Assembly: GCA_037389465.1 (NCBI GenBank)
Contig: JAZARR010000038.1
Span: forward strand, 99,790-163,789
DNA: 64,000 bases
Direction: 5' to 3'
Source of the DNA: Baylisascaris procyonis
Lineage: Eukaryota; Nematoda; Chromadorea; Rhabditida; Ascarididae
The position numbers and the translations under genes were made by a program. The notes beneath the pieces are model-generated. The model searched no databases. It worked only from the letters and a program-made list of their open reading frames with translations, and was not told the DNA's origin. This document shows positions 13,001-26,316 of the stretch, piece after piece (the first letter of the stretch is position 1; every line of letters starts with the position of its first letter).

Positions 13001-14224
13001 GAAAGGTGCTCACTTGTTATGTTCGCATTCAACGCTTCCAGGACCCCAAAATATTCGCATCACTATGGCTGGAAAATATTTGGGCATTTGCCAAAAAGAA
13101 TTTCTAGCGCCATCGATCGTGTTGCATATCGAAGTTTCCAGAAATAGATATTTTCAGGATGGATATTTTCAGAAAGGAGTGACATCATACAAAACTTCCG
13201 AAGATCACCGATTATCGATTATAACTCAACAAAAATTTCTTACGATCATTTACGAAAGAAAGGAAAAAGGATTTGCAACAAGAGAGCACATTTGCAAAAG
13301 CGCAGATTTATAAATTTAGAAAAAATAAACAATAAATTAGGCGTTAAAAAAGTTGGCTCCAGCTAGTGGCATGACTACAAAAGCCTACAAACTGATTGCA
13401 GATGTAGACAAGTTGGCAATGAGAGAGTTTCGAGTGGAAAGTCCGAATGAACGAACGGTCGCGAATCGAATGGCTTCAAATAAGTGCCCATCATTATAAG
13501 CGTATTCTGCAAATGTTACCGTTTAGCAAAATATAAAGCAAATAACAACACTTTTGACAACAAGAAATACGAAAAGTTTTAGAGAATTTAAATTTCTTGC
13601 AGTTAGTCCGATTGCTGATAATACTGGCGCAAAGCATAGCGGAAATGCCATTGAAAATGGGCAGGAAAGACGTTAAAATTAAGTTAGAAAAGCTTCCAAA
13701 AGCTGGACACCCAAGAGTCCTTAGAAGTATGGTTGCCAAAGTGTTTATTGCTGGAAATGCAGGCAAGCTGCTCTATTACTTTATGATGTGGAAAAACTTT
13801 TAACTTTTCAACAAAACAAGAATTTTTTCACTGAAATTATACAACGTACCCTAAAACCTTGTAAATGAACTTAAGAAAAGATTTGAGCTACAGTAAGAAA
13901 GTACATTACCTCAAATGGTCTCTATTTTTCAGGCAGAAAGACCGAACAAATTGTCTCCATTTAGTGTATCACATGTGTTTCTTCTTACAATAAAATATCT
14001 CAAAAAAATACGTCAAACAACTTCAATCTTCATTCGCTCTTAAAAATAAATCAGACCCCTTCTCATATTTCTGGGTCATCCCGTAGAGGGAAAGTGATAA
14101 TCCATAAAATTAGAGCAGCTTCTCCGATAAACTTAACGGAAGAATTCGGCTCAATTGAGTTCCACTCTTGCTGCATTCTGCAGTCTTATGCTACGTTTAA
14201 CCTGCTGACCGACCGCAAAAAAAA
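10058..14224. other. No recognised gene; plus-strand open frames (U1)
   Basis: Starts where U1 leaves homology to U3. Open plus-strand frames of 106, 143, 142 and 68 codons (10,729; 12,289; 12,885; 13,597) recur unchanged or nearly so in U2 and U4, which reflects recent copying and is not evidence of coding. The frame at 10,729 and a following stretch (11,096-11,254, MPRENRGQLFVTMKDGHEPL to LLDRI) look most protein-like. Counterparts: 20,609-24,780 and 50,129-54,284. Confidence 0.5.
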
Positions 14225-15760
14225 TTAGCTGTTAAAAGGATCAGAGAATATAAAGCTGCAAATCGATGAAGCATGAACGCAATATGAACGAACTTGATCA
14301 GCATTATTGCCACCACTTGCACGCATCCGTTCGTTGAGACGTTCCGAGACTTTTATAAGGAACTCAGGCTCAAGATGTCGCTCTTCAAAACCATCGGATG
14401 GTGCGTAGTGTTGCAGTATTGCTATCACCTAAAATTGTTGCATCGATGAACATCATTTAACGACCAACATACAAAAACCTAATTTTATATGAAAAGGAAA
14501 AAACTTAATACGTTTTCCACAAAATTACTACAAAAACTTTCTGTTTATTGGCATATTCGTGTATGCACCCCACCCTACTGTTCCAACTGACAAATCAAAA
14601 AAGGTAGGGTGAAAAAACTTGGCAATGTAACCTAAACTATATGCGATTTTCTCAATCCTTTACGAAGGCAATTTTGCTTCATGAGCTCTCAGTTGCGATG
14701 TAGAAGAAGTCGTTGGCTGGAAATTTATGCAGCCGATTTATCGTGTAAAAGAAAGCACTTAGAGTTTCACTGTTTTCTGGACTTTGCATATTTGGACCCC
14801 CTTAATATTGCTGCCAAAAAGCAAAAAATGTGTCACGATGCCAAGCATATATTCCCAAATCTTGTTTAGATGTTTAAATATTCGAACATTTAAAACAAGA
14901 TGTGCTAATGGGGTTGCAAAATATTTGAGGAACACCACAAAAATAAATGCCAACACTTACGTTGCATTGCTATTCAGAATGACTGCTAATTAACATGTTC
15001 CCATGACATATCAACAAATCAGCAAATCATAAAAACTTTAAATATACGATGACACAAGAGGGAATCGAATAAGAGCTTTAAAATGTGAACTAGTTCCTTT
15101 AACACCACGTCAAAAAATGCTCGAACTTATTCCAACTTTTTCTGACTTATTCCAATACAAAGTTATGTCAAGTGCAACGTCTAACTAGACCTTTGAAAAC
15201 AATTGAGACGGCAAAAAACCAATGTTTTTCTTTTGGGTTTAACAGGTAAACTGCGTAATTTCATTCTTTCACTCGCACATTGTGTTGTATATACGAAAAT
15301 ATATTGTTCCTACCTGCTGCATTCTTTGTTTCTGACTTATTCCAATATAAAAGCAATGCATTTCATTTTGGTTCTAGAATATTTCTGCGAACAATTTCTG
15401 CTACTCAGGTAGAAATTATATAAAAAAGCAAAGAATTCGCTGTTCATAACGATGCAACATCACAACGATATTTCTGAAATTGGGCCGATCGCAACGAAAA
15501 GTCATAGTTTTCCAGTTCCACATGTGACATAGCAACCTACACAACAGACATTTAAAAAACATTCAAACATAGAAATCACACGTAAACATACCTGCTTAGG
15601 TTTGAGTTTGGAAGTCATTTCACCACAAAGAGTGTCAAGATTGGATTCATCTTTCTTTGATTGTAATAAGTGTGATGCTTGTACAAGTGGCTCCAATGTT
15701 TCACGATGCACTCCAAAACCTTTTGAGGATAACCATGATTGAATTTCTGTTACATTGTGC
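14225..15760 (-). pseudogene. Partial copy of myosin V: last two exons only (unit U1)
   Basis: Exons 15760-15592 and 14428-14225 are the same as the penultimate and last exons of the myosin V gene at 55820-54285, with the acceptor, donor and stop codon intact. By eye no exonic difference from the U4 copy was found; small differences lie in the intron and flanks. The upstream exons (56.9-62.0 kb) are absent: going upstream on the minus strand the shared sequence stops near 16,733 and runs into unit U2. Without a promoter and 5' exons it should not make a myosin. It could act as a 3' terminal cassette if some upstream transcript splices into it in phase (it needs one leftover base before the His codon). 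Confidence 0.88.
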
Positions 15761-16733
15761 CTGCAATGAAAATTTCCAATTTTTAGACACTAGCAGAAAA
15801 AACATCGGTCATTCAATAGATAAAACGAATTTTTCAAAAGTCATTCATTCCCATCCCTAATCCTTAAAGGAACTATTAAATATTCTTTGCAATGACAATT
15901 TTCCATTAAAAAGTCAGATAATGCACTCACGCAAGCAAATGATAATAAATCTTGACAGAATTTATAAGCCATATTCTATAATCGAGGATGTAAGGTGAAA
16001 TGGAAATTGAAAGCTACAACATGACAGGTGAAACAATAGGCCTTTTTTGCAATTCAACGTCGGAAATAAAAAAAGGCGCACAAAAAACGACAAGCAAGTG
16101 CACGTCTAGGAGCTTTCATATTGCGCTCACTCAAGTAACCGGTTTTACATGCTATCAATAACTGATAAAAACATGCTGAATAATGCCCTAGCATTTTAGG
16201 TGACCCGATTACCCACAGGTTTCAAAAAAGATTCATTTTTTAATGATTGGATTGGTGCAGAAAAATATTTTTGAAATAAAACATCACAATTCTCGGCTTC
16301 TTCAAGTATATTTATAGTTTCTTTTCGAAAGTGAATTGAACTTACTGAATGATTGCGAAAGGCTCTACTTGTTTCTGATTGCAAAACACAAGTACAAAAG
16401 ACAAATATAACTTGATGCATTCAAACGAAGAATACCATGACTAACAGTATATCTATCAAACTTCATAACGCTAACTTCAATGATTCCTCAGCTGAAACTG
16501 TTCTTTTTTCGAAGTAAGAAAATAAAAAAGGCATTTTAAAACCTTCAAAATTCGAAAAAAAGGCCGAAGAAAGGATAGGTTAAGATGGAGGACCCTTCAT
16601 CTCAAAATTTCTATTATAATGTGCTACCAGACCATGAGTAGGCACAAAAGTTGCACACTCTGCAAGTATGAATTCGTGATGAAAAAAGTGTTTGCTCTCT
16701 TCTATGATATCGCAACATCTTTGGAACAATGCT
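15761..16733. other. Myosin V intron remnant (U1)
   Basis: Corresponds to most of the intron at 55,821-56,936 of the complete gene. Minus-strand open frames (74 codons at 16,196; about 60-70 at 16,619 onward) lie inside the intron. The in-phase splice QIK/HNVTEIQSWL across it shows they are not needed for myosin. Confidence 0.6.
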
Positions 16734-16761
16734 TGGAACAAAGTATAAGGTCACCTAGAAA

Positions 16762-17268
16762 TCACCTAGAAAAGTCGAAGCCCGAGACTCATGAATTAGT
16801 AACTGAGCCTGGAACTATACCGCCGGTTATGAGGGATTTTTAAAGCACTATTCAACAACTTTCAACATAATCAATAACCCTGACGGAGTCAATAAGTAAT
16901 ATTCTTCAAATATTCCCACGTGTACTTCAAAAACCCACACCCCCTACCCAACGAGAGTGCATGGCGTAGCCCTCACCCCCCCCTTCCTTCCAATGAGAAT
17001 GCATTACGTAACCCTCCCCCTCCAATGAGAATGCATGGCATAACCCTCCCCTCTACCCAATGAGAAGGCATGGCATAACTCGCCCCCCCCCCCCACCCTC
17101 CCCATCCAATGAGAATGCATTACGTAACCCTCCCCCCACCCAATGAGAAAGGATCCCTTAACCCTCCCCCCCCCCCACAAAATGAGAACAATGGCATAAC
17201 CCTCTCCCTTCACCCAATGAAAATGCATTACGCAACCATCCCCCACCTATGAGGATGCGTGCCCTAAG
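16762..17268. repeat. R1 element with expanded minisatellite, U2
   Basis: Same body, with the minisatellite at 16,950-17,268 expanded to about eight units of 30-45 bases with C-runs of different length. Confidence 0.85.
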
Positions 17269-17413
17269 AACTAGTTTCATCCGTAACACCTTAGACTCCA
17301 TGAGCTGAAATCTTTGTACCATCGAATTCACCACTTTCTGTCTGAGTCCATAAACATTAAGCCCGTAAATTAGCCCATAAAAACATTAATGAACAAATCA
17401 TCAATAGGTTCCC

Positions 17414-17687
17414 TCATCTACCTTCTATTGATCCTCTTTTTTTTTTGTAACGCTTATAAACGGTTCGCATTATTGGTTTTCCACGAGTTCGCACAGCTTC
17501 ACATCGTTCTCTCCTAATATTACAACCTCTAATTATTTCGATCAAAGAATCACCTCCATCATCTTCATTAATCCTGATATCACGAATCTTTACAACCCAA
17601 CATACATCTATTGTTTCGTAATTCTGCAATCTGCTAGAGTCTTCATAACCTATATACTCGATTAATGCAAATATTGACGCTATTTCA
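17414..17687 (-). CDS. Copy of the unrecognised terminal exon (unit U2, open)
   Basis: Same exon as 46,915-47,185, one codon longer because the A-run near the end is three bases longer (YKKKRGSIEGR). The frame is open to the same TGA. Several amino-acid differences from U4 (for example YIGYEDSSRL in place of YKGYEDPSRL). Confidence 0.3.
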
Positions 17688-19547
17688 CTGTCAATACAAA
17701 TGAAGCATCTTTACTGTTCAAATAGGAGATCTATCGACTAGGCGCGATCGAGATTCATACTAGCAACAAATAATAGCAAATATTTTATTTTTGCATTTAG
17801 AAATATTCCGTACAATTTATTATCAATATATGCAAAATGTTCAATATTGATTCAAAAAACATATCAAAGAGGTTAAACAAAAAAACATGCCAATACGGAA
17901 AAGAATGAAATAAATAAGATCATCGAATATATTACATAAAAAACTTTATATATTCGTAAAATTCTTATTTGAATAAAATCACTTTCAATAAACCAAAACA
18001 AAGGAATCAAAGAAACGTATAAGGGATAATAAGAACAATTAAATTTGCTTCAATTCTCATAAATGATAAGAAAATGAACGTGGGCAATTTTAATAAAATT
18101 TCAACGATCCTATTCTTCATAAAGCAATTCTCAATTAGCGCTTTCACACAGTGAGGGAGGGAGTAGAGGAAGGTGGGATGCAACGCAAACGGATGCGGAA
18201 AGTGGATATATTCAACCAAAAAAAACACTTCAAACAATATCTGAGATCATCATTCAGAACTTAATCCCTTAATGAATAAATAAAAAAAGGAATTCACTAA
18301 AATAATGCAATCGTTTGTTAAAATATTCACTTTTGATGACAATCCGCTCACCTCATCAACTACGCCATCTGATGCCCTCAAGCCAAATATCCACATCCCT
18401 ATTTATAATCGACCAATAACAATACTACAGAGAGTCGATATGTACAAATAATTATGAAAATCCTGCAGAACAGATATTTGCACATACTGTCACATGTTTC
18501 ACTAATAACGCCTGACAAATCCTTTTCGTCCTCATAGAAATGGTCTTGCACTCATTATCAAATAGCACTTTGCACCACCGATGTATTCAGCCCTCATAGA
18601 AATGTCCTCATCGCATATCGCCGATTCGTTTTGGAATACTTCACTCCTATATGGTCCCTCCTCCCCCCCCCATGATTTCTGATATCAGGTTGCCAGAAAA
18701 TGTACAGAAACGCTTCACTTTATTACTACCATGATCCGTACCAGCTAAACCACATTAACATACCAAACAAAATTTTTCAAAATAGAATCATTGGAAAATC
18801 GCAGACTCAAGTTTATGTATTAAATGTCCACTCGTCTATATGGGACCTTTCGAAAGATGCTCATTGCTATTTACCCACCTATTTTTGCAATGTTTCTTCA
18901 TTTCGGGACGTTGAAATAAATAAATAAAGTAGGAAAATACCATTGAAAAAGCGCCAAAGAAGAACTAAACACACCCAGTTAAAAGGCTCATCGAATTCAA
19001 CACATTATTAGCATCCATCTTCTGATAAAAAATAAAACTTGTAGTGTTTCTCACAAAAGTTTTTAATTTTAAAAAATTTCTCTGCAAAGGCAATGATGAA
19101 AAGTCCACACAACGTTCTCAAAAACCTGACAGTTATTCAGGATCTCAGAAAGAAGGATCCTATTTTCCTTAGACACATCAATGTTAATTATCAATATCAA
19201 CGAGGTTGAACAAACTACCCATCGATAAACTCATCACGAGAACATCTTGCTGATGCAAATTTCAAAACTGTTCAAACAGCACGCAGAATATGCTCATGAA
19301 GAATAAAAAACCATAAAAACAATACACAAACATCAATTCAAAGATAACGACTCCCTACTCAGGCGCTAGACATGCACAGGTAGATGCACCCACCCCGGTT
19401 GGAGATCCCAGCATGGGTCGATACTCATGAAACCTAACATTTATGAATGGTGGTAATCTTATCCCACTTTCGTTAGCTGCAAAATTTCCAGGCAAGTAAT
19501 GTACTTGGAAGAAAAAATAATCTTTCCTGCAAATTCAAGTTTTGACT

Positions 19548-19885
19548 TAGAAAAGTCGAAGCCCGAGACTCATAAATTGGTAACTGAGCCTGGAACTATA
19601 CCGCCCGTTATGAGGGATTTTTAAAGCACCACTCAACAACTTTCAACATAATCAATAACTCTGAAGAGTCAATAAGTAATCTTGCTAAAATAGACCCACG
19701 TGTACATCAGAAACCCACACCTCCACCCCACCCAATGAGAATGTGTTACTTAACCCTCCCCCTCCTATGAGAACGCATGGCATAACCCCCCTCCCCCTAC
19801 CCAGTGAGAAGGCATGGCATAACTCTAACCCCCACCCAATGAGAAGGTATGGCATAACCCTCACCCACCCAATGAGAATGCGTCC
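19548..19885. repeat. R2 element with minisatellite, U2
   Basis: As the U1 R2 element; small differences in C-runs and a cataaccctcacc variant in place of cataacccccacc, shared with U4. Confidence 0.82.
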
Positions 19886-19976
19886 CCAAAGGTTCAACAT
19901 GATCGCAATTGTCGAAGACCTGGACAGACGCCAAGGAAAAATTTGGAAAAAACTTTTTTCTGTCGGAGATGGATAT

Positions 19977-20027
19977 TTTTGGTATCAAACGATAGAACTC
20001 GATAAGTTCTATCGTTTGGTACCAAAA
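19977..20027. other. 23-bp inverted repeat (hairpin), U2
   Basis: Same arms, mismatch and loop as in U1. Confidence 0.85.
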
Positions 20028-20247
20028 TCACCGATTTTCTTCGAAAAAATTTTTTTCATATTTTACTAGCTTATCTGTCACATCTCGATAACACGTTTCA
20101 ATAATCGCCATCTTTTGTTCTCAGAACGACGAGGAAATATTTCTTTTCAGTGATTTACCTATACAATAATATAATATGCGACATACCTCTAGATAATCAT
20201 ATCTAGCTATCAAAATTAATAAAACTCTAACGGTCTTTGGAATTTCC

Positions 20248-20345
20248 TCAGCCTTTTTGGTGCTTCCCACACATCGCAATCCACTTCTCTCGAATCGCCT
20301 TTTCATCGCCGTTGTTGTTATTATCCTTGGTATTTGTGTGTGGAT
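20248..20345 (-). pseudogene. Copy of last-exon candidate (IREKWIAMCGKHQKG) in U2
   Basis: Same 98-base exon candidate and stop as in U1 and U3, severed from its upstream exon in the same way as the U1 copy. Confidence 0.3.
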
Positions 20346-20608
20346 CTTAAAATCAAATACATCTCTAAATTACTTATAAAATAAGATTGCACAGGTGATG
20401 CGCGCAAAACAAAAACCCTAAACTTTGCTGATGAAATAAAAAAGTTACATCAACGATATAAAAAAAAATTGAACATAATGAAAAAGACAAAGAAGCTCCT
20501 CGGATCATTTCCAGACGAAAAGCTGCCCAATTAAAAAAAAAAATTCCCGTTCCAGCCAAATCTGAGAGAATGCATGGACATCAAAACATTTCACTTCTCC
20601 TAGCAGAA

Positions 20609-23600
20609 GAACAATGCTCTAGTGCCCCTAAATAAGAGGGAATCTAGGCATACATAGGTATAAGGGCAACTAAATCAATCAAAGAATAATAAAAGAAAAC
20701 TAACTATTAGCAACAATATCTGTTTGCCTTAATCGTTCTCAATTTTTTGGCCACAGTTCTGCGAACGCTTTCAAAACGTAGTTATATTCAACAATCATCT
20801 ATAATGAACAAGGAACAGAAATCGAGTGAATGCAATAAACAGCCTATCTACACGTCAAATAGAACCTTGAATCGTCTCATTGAAGGTGTCATGCATGTGT
20901 TTGATTGCTCATAGTGATTCATTGTTGTCGAAATTAGCTAAATGGGCGGCGAAAATACGCATCGCCTGTGCAATGTTTCACTTTTCAAAGTCGTCGATAA
21001 ATTTTCTGGTGACATTCGATAAAACTTTGGATCAAGCAATTTGGCCAATACTTTTATGGAACAGTATTTTATGAGGTGTTCAGTGCTGAGTAACGATCTG
21101 AAGCATTTCTAATCAATGGAATTCTTTAGGCAATGAGGTTTACTAAACATGGTTGTCATACCAAAATAAAACTCTAAAAAACCGCTCAATAGCGGCAATA
21201 ACGTCAGCTAACACAATATTTCATAGAGTTTCATCTGCGGAATGGCAAATGAACACCTGTTTCGAGTGGTGAATTTGCTGTGGACGATTTTATTGCCGCA
21301 TCCTTCCGTGGATCGCATCTGGAAGCTCGTTTGTTCCATATAGTGCTGCAACAGAAATCACACACTTCTTGTTGCCGCATTGCATGCAACAAAAGCGACC
21401 TTAGCAAGACGATCTTGGCCAAACTTTTCTTCTCGGGCAGCTCACCCGTTCCTCTTGACAAGAGAACCTCGAATATCGAAGACAGCAACCCCTCAACCAC
21501 GTTAGACCCCCCTAAAACCACCCCAATCCTCTCCTCAAGTTGTGGGACAAACAATCCCACCTCAACCAAACCCTTCCTCGCAATACCCCTTGGCCCCTAA
21601 ACCTTGAAAATGACGGCATCTAACAGATAATCATTTCATCGCCGTCATGCCTCGCGAAAATCGGGGACAACTATTTGTGACAATGAAAGATGGTCATGAG
21701 CCGTTATCCTGGAAGATCATGGGACGTAAACAACATCGGGTTTATTCTATGCCATGTAGTACTCCTAAGCAAATGGTGCAGCGCACCTTACTTGATCGAA
21801 TTTAACGACTTTTTCAAAAACGTTTTCAAACCACAACATCAACAGACTTAATTCAGTGAAGTGACTGCCATTTTAAAACAAACAGAGGGTGTGCATCATC
21901 GCAACACAATTTTCCAAGCGATGTGTATCTATATTTCCGAGATATTTGCATAAAAAACGAAATAGTATCGTGAAAAGCCACAAAAAGCAGAAAAACCAAT
22001 CCTGTTATATGCTATCCCCCCTACCATCCCATCTCATTCCCTATTCCTCCCTTCCCCACCCCGTCCCCAATTATCCACTATAATAAGTCATAAAAATTTG
22101 TAGAGATTTGATGCAATAAATAAACAAACAAATTTTTTTGCCGAAAATTTATCGATAATAGAAAACATCAGAGAGAATCATGCAAGATAGATGCACCAAC
22201 AAATATTTTTATAGTAATGCAAAAATGACTAAATTTTTCAATTTAAAAGCGAAGGCACCACACATTCATTCAACTGAAAAAAACATTCACATTTTTCGTA
22301 TATCTGTGCGTAATTGAAAAGAATATTTGTGCAGCAAATACATAAAATGTGAATAAATTGAAAACCATTTAAAAAAGTTTTTTTGTTGAAAAACTTCGCT
22401 TATGGAAATAGAAAAAACTACCGGCGCAGTTTTTGCAACTTACATATAAAGGAAAAAAACGCCTAACAGGTAATAAATCATCGAAGGAACCCATTAAATA
22501 ATCACTGGAAAAAAGTTAATGCTCTGAATTAAGTTCTTCTGCAATGAAAAAGTTCTGAACTCAAAAGAAATTTTTTTCATCTTCCAATTTTTCACAAATA
22601 TTATAATTTGATTGCTTGACCTGCGAAGGTTGTCAGCATATTTCCAAAAAAAGCTACCCTGACACCCCAATCGTTATCGAGTTTTCAACGTACATGGATA
22701 AAACTTAGCTTCCATTTATAGCTATTAGTATGTCACCTTTAGCTTCGATTTAGCGATGCAGTATTGAAATTGAAAGAAAGGTTATCCTCCTTTTTGTCCT
22801 TCTGCAGCTTTTTCTTTTGCTATCAGCAAACTAGTACTGTTGAAAAAACATCTCATCCACTTTACTGTATTAAATACTGCAGTAATCCAGATCATTTCTC
22901 TACAGTATAAAAGAGAATCGAAGCAGTACTCAATTAAAATGATAATAACGATAGGAGGTGCCTCATTTGACGATTATTTAGATAACCTATTTGTAAAAAA
23001 ATCAGCAAAAAGCATCTTTGCGCAGAGAACACAAATGATGCAACCGGTAAAGCAGAAGCAAAACACAAATACAGCAAAATGCCGTCTCATCACGATGGAA
23101 CACTTCTACAGATGGCGACCACAACAGAACCTCAATGAGCAATGCAATAAAAAGCGCCTTTCGAAGAATAATAGTTGGTCAAAGTCACCCCTCCGCTTTG
23201 TTTCGACACGTCAGATTCGTCTCCCTTCTAGTGTTAAGTCGTCGAAAACTTACAGATATTGCCCCGACTGATCTCACTGGTGTATCCCAGTTTTAGCAAC
23301 ATCTGTATCGCTCAATAAGCGAACCTACGCATCTCGAAGGCCTGATCTCTCTAATAAAGACCCCCTCCCCTCCCCCTCCCCCCCCCCACCTCGATTATTC
23401 TAACTTATTCGAATGACCTCAATCATCGAAACAAATCTAAGTGGTAAAAAAAATGACAATGGTATTCCGAACGGAAGAAGCGTTGCGAGTAAATGATACA
23501 GCAATATACATAGTAATTAAGAAATGTGCAAGTTGTTTACAGATATGTCGCACACTGAAAGGTGCTCACTTGTTATGTTCGCATTCAACGCTTCCAGGAC

Positions 23601-24780
23601 CCCAAAATATTCGCATCACTATGGCTGGAAAATATTTGGGCATTTGCCAAAAAGAATTTCTAGCGCCATCGATCGTGTTGCATATCGAAGTTTCCAGAAA
23701 TAGATATTTTCAGGATGGATATTTTCAGAAAGGAGTGACATCATACAAAACTTCCGAAGATCACCGATTATCGATTATAACTCAACAAAAATTTCTTACG
23801 ATCATTTACGAAAGAAAGGAAAAAGGATTTGCAACAAGAGAGCACATTTGCAAAAGCGCAGATTTATAAATTTAGAAAAAATAAACAATAAATTAGGCGT
23901 TAAAAAAGTTGGCTCCAGCTAGTGGCATGACTACAAAAGCCTACAAACTGATTGCAGATGTAGACAAGTTGGCAATGAGAGAGTTTCGAGTGGAAAGTCC
24001 GAATGAACGAACGGTCGCGAATCGAATGGCTTCAAATAAGTGCCCATCATTATAAGCGTATTCTGCAAATGTTACCGTTTAGCAAAATATAAAGCAAATA
24101 ACAACACTTTTGACAACAAGAAATACGAAAAGTTTTAGAGAATTTAAATTTCTTGCAGTTAGTCCGATTGCTGATAATACTGGCGCAAAGCATAGCGGAA
24201 ATGCCATTGAAAATGGGCAGGAAAGACGTTAAAATTAAGTTAGAAAAGCTTCCAAAAGCTGGACACCCAAGAGTCCTTAGAAGTATGGTTGCCAAAGTGT
24301 TTATTGCTGGAAATGCAGGCAAGCTGCTCTATTACTTTATGATGTGGAAAAACTTTTAACTTTTCAACAAAACAAGAATTTTTTCACTGAAATTATACAA
24401 CGTACCCTAAAACCTTGTAAATGAACTTAAGAAAAGATTTGAGCTACAGTAAGAAAGTACATTACCTCAAATGGTCTCTATTTTTCAGGCAGAAAGACCG
24501 AACAAATTGTCTCCATTTAGTGTATCACATGTGTTTCTTCTTACAATAAAATATCTCAAAAAAATACGTCAAACAACTTCAATCTTCATTCGCTCTTAAA
24601 AATAAATCAGACCCCTTCTCATATTTCTGGGTCATCCCGTAGAGGGAAAGTGATAATCCATAAAATTAGAGCAGCTTCTCCGATAAACTTAACGGAAGAA
24701 TTCGGCTCAATTGAGTTCCACTCTTGCTGCATTCTGCAGTCTTATGCTACGTTTAACCTGCTGACCGACCGCAAAAAAAA
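20609..24780. other. No recognised gene; counterpart in U2
   Basis: Same content as 10,058-14,224, with a longer C-run near 23,370-23,385. Confidence 0.5.
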
Positions 24781-26316
24781 TTAGCTGTTAAAAGGATCAG
24801 AGAATATAAAGCTGCAAATCGATGAAGCATGAACGCAATATGAACGAACTTGATCAGCATTATTGCCACCACTTGCACGCATCCGTTCGTTGAGACGTTC
24901 CGAGACTTTTATAAGGAACTCAGGCTCAAGATGTCGCTCTTCAAAACCATCGGATGGTGCGTAGTGTTGCAGTATTGCTATCACCTAAAATTGTTGCATC
25001 GATGAACATCATTTAACGACCAACATACAAAAACCTAATTTTATATGAAAAGGAAAAAACTTAATACGTTTTCCACAAAATTACTACAAAAACTTTCTGT
25101 TTATTGGCATATTCGTGTATGCACCCCACCCTACTGTTCCAACTGACAAATCAAAAAAGGTAGGGTGAAAAAACTTGGCAATGTAACCTAAACTATATGC
25201 GATTTTCTCAATCCTTTACGAAGGCAATTTTGCTTCATGAGCTCTCAGTTGCGATGTAGAAGAAGTCGTTGGCTGGAAATTTATGCAGCCGATTTATCGT
25301 GTAAAAGAAAGCACTTAGAGTTTCACTGTTTTCTGGACTTTGCATATTTGGACCCCCTTAATATTGCTGCCAAAAAGCAAAAAATGTGTCACGATGCCAA
25401 GCATATATTCCCAAATCTTGTTTAGATGTTTAAATATTCGAACATTTAAAACAAGATGTGCTAATGGGGTTGCAAAATATTTGAGGAACACCACAAAAAT
25501 AAATGCCAACACTTACGTTGCATTGCTATTCAGAATGACTGCTAATTAACATGTTCCCATGACATATCAACAAATCAGCAAATCATAAAAACTTTAAATA
25601 TACGATGACACAAGAGGGAATCGAATAAGAGCTTTAAAATGTGAACTAGTTCCTTTAACACCACGTCAAAAAATGCTCGAACTTATTCCAACTTTTTCTG
25701 ACTTATTCCAATACAAAGTTATGTCAAGTGCAACGTCTAACTAGACCTTTGAAAACAATTGAGACGGCAAAAAACCAATGTTTTTCTTTTGGGTTTAACA
25801 GGTAAACTGCGTAATTTCATTCTTTCACTCGCACATTGTGTTGTATATACGAAAATATATTGTTCCTACCTGCTGCATTCTTTGTTTCTGACTTATTCCA
25901 ATATAAAAGCAATGCATTTCATTTTGGTTCTAGAATATTTCTGCGAACAATTTCTGCTACTCAGGTAGAAATTATATAAAAAAGCAAAGAATTCGCTGTT
26001 CATAACGATGCAACATCACAACGATATTTCTGAAATTGGGCCGATCGCAACGAAAAGTCATAGTTTTCCAGTTCCACATGTGACATAGCAACCTACACAA
26101 CAGACATTTAAAAAACATTCAAACATAGAAATCACACGTAAACATACCTGCTTAGGTTTGAGTTTGGAAGTCATTTCACCACAAAGAGTGTCAAGATTGG
26201 ATTCATCTTTCTTTGATTGTAATAAGTGTGATGCTTGTACAAGTGGCTCCAATGTTTCACGATGCACTCCAAAACCTTTTGAGGATAACCATGATTGAAT
26301 TTCTGTTACATTGTGC
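24781..26316 (-). pseudogene. Partial copy of myosin V: last two exons only (unit U2)
   Basis: Exons 26316-26148 and 24984-24781 repeat the final two myosin V exons, open and with splice sites preserved, as in U1. The copy is headless in the same way: shared sequence ends near 27,289 and the start of truncated unit U3 follows. Identical structure in U1 and U2 shows the two were copied together after the head was lost. Confidence 0.88.

Larger units (their letters stand above)
6357..16761. repeat. Tandem unit U1 (about 10.4 kb)
   Basis: Starts at the first R repeat (tcacctagaaaagtcgaag) and runs to the next start at 16,762. It holds, left to right: R1 and minisatellite, an unrecognised terminal exon, R2 and minisatellite, a hairpin, a last-exon copy, a long stretch without a recognised gene, and the last two myosin V exons. 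U2 has the same order. Confidence 0.93.

Noticed and set aside
12289..13313. Plus-strand frames of 143 and 142 codons repeated in U1, U2 and U4
   Set aside because: Perfect conservation comes from recent copying of the whole unit. No family, no splice partners and no coding bias seen.
14681..14869. Plus-strand peptide ending DAKHIFPNLV, similar to the DAKHIFPVTF of vertebrate myosin V
   Set aside because: It is on the opposite strand from the myosin exons and the rest does not align; treated as coincidence.
17004..17246. Gly/His-rich frames such as GGGGELCHAFSLGRGEGYAMHS in all units
   Set aside because: They are readings of the R minisatellite; frame and length change with each C-run.
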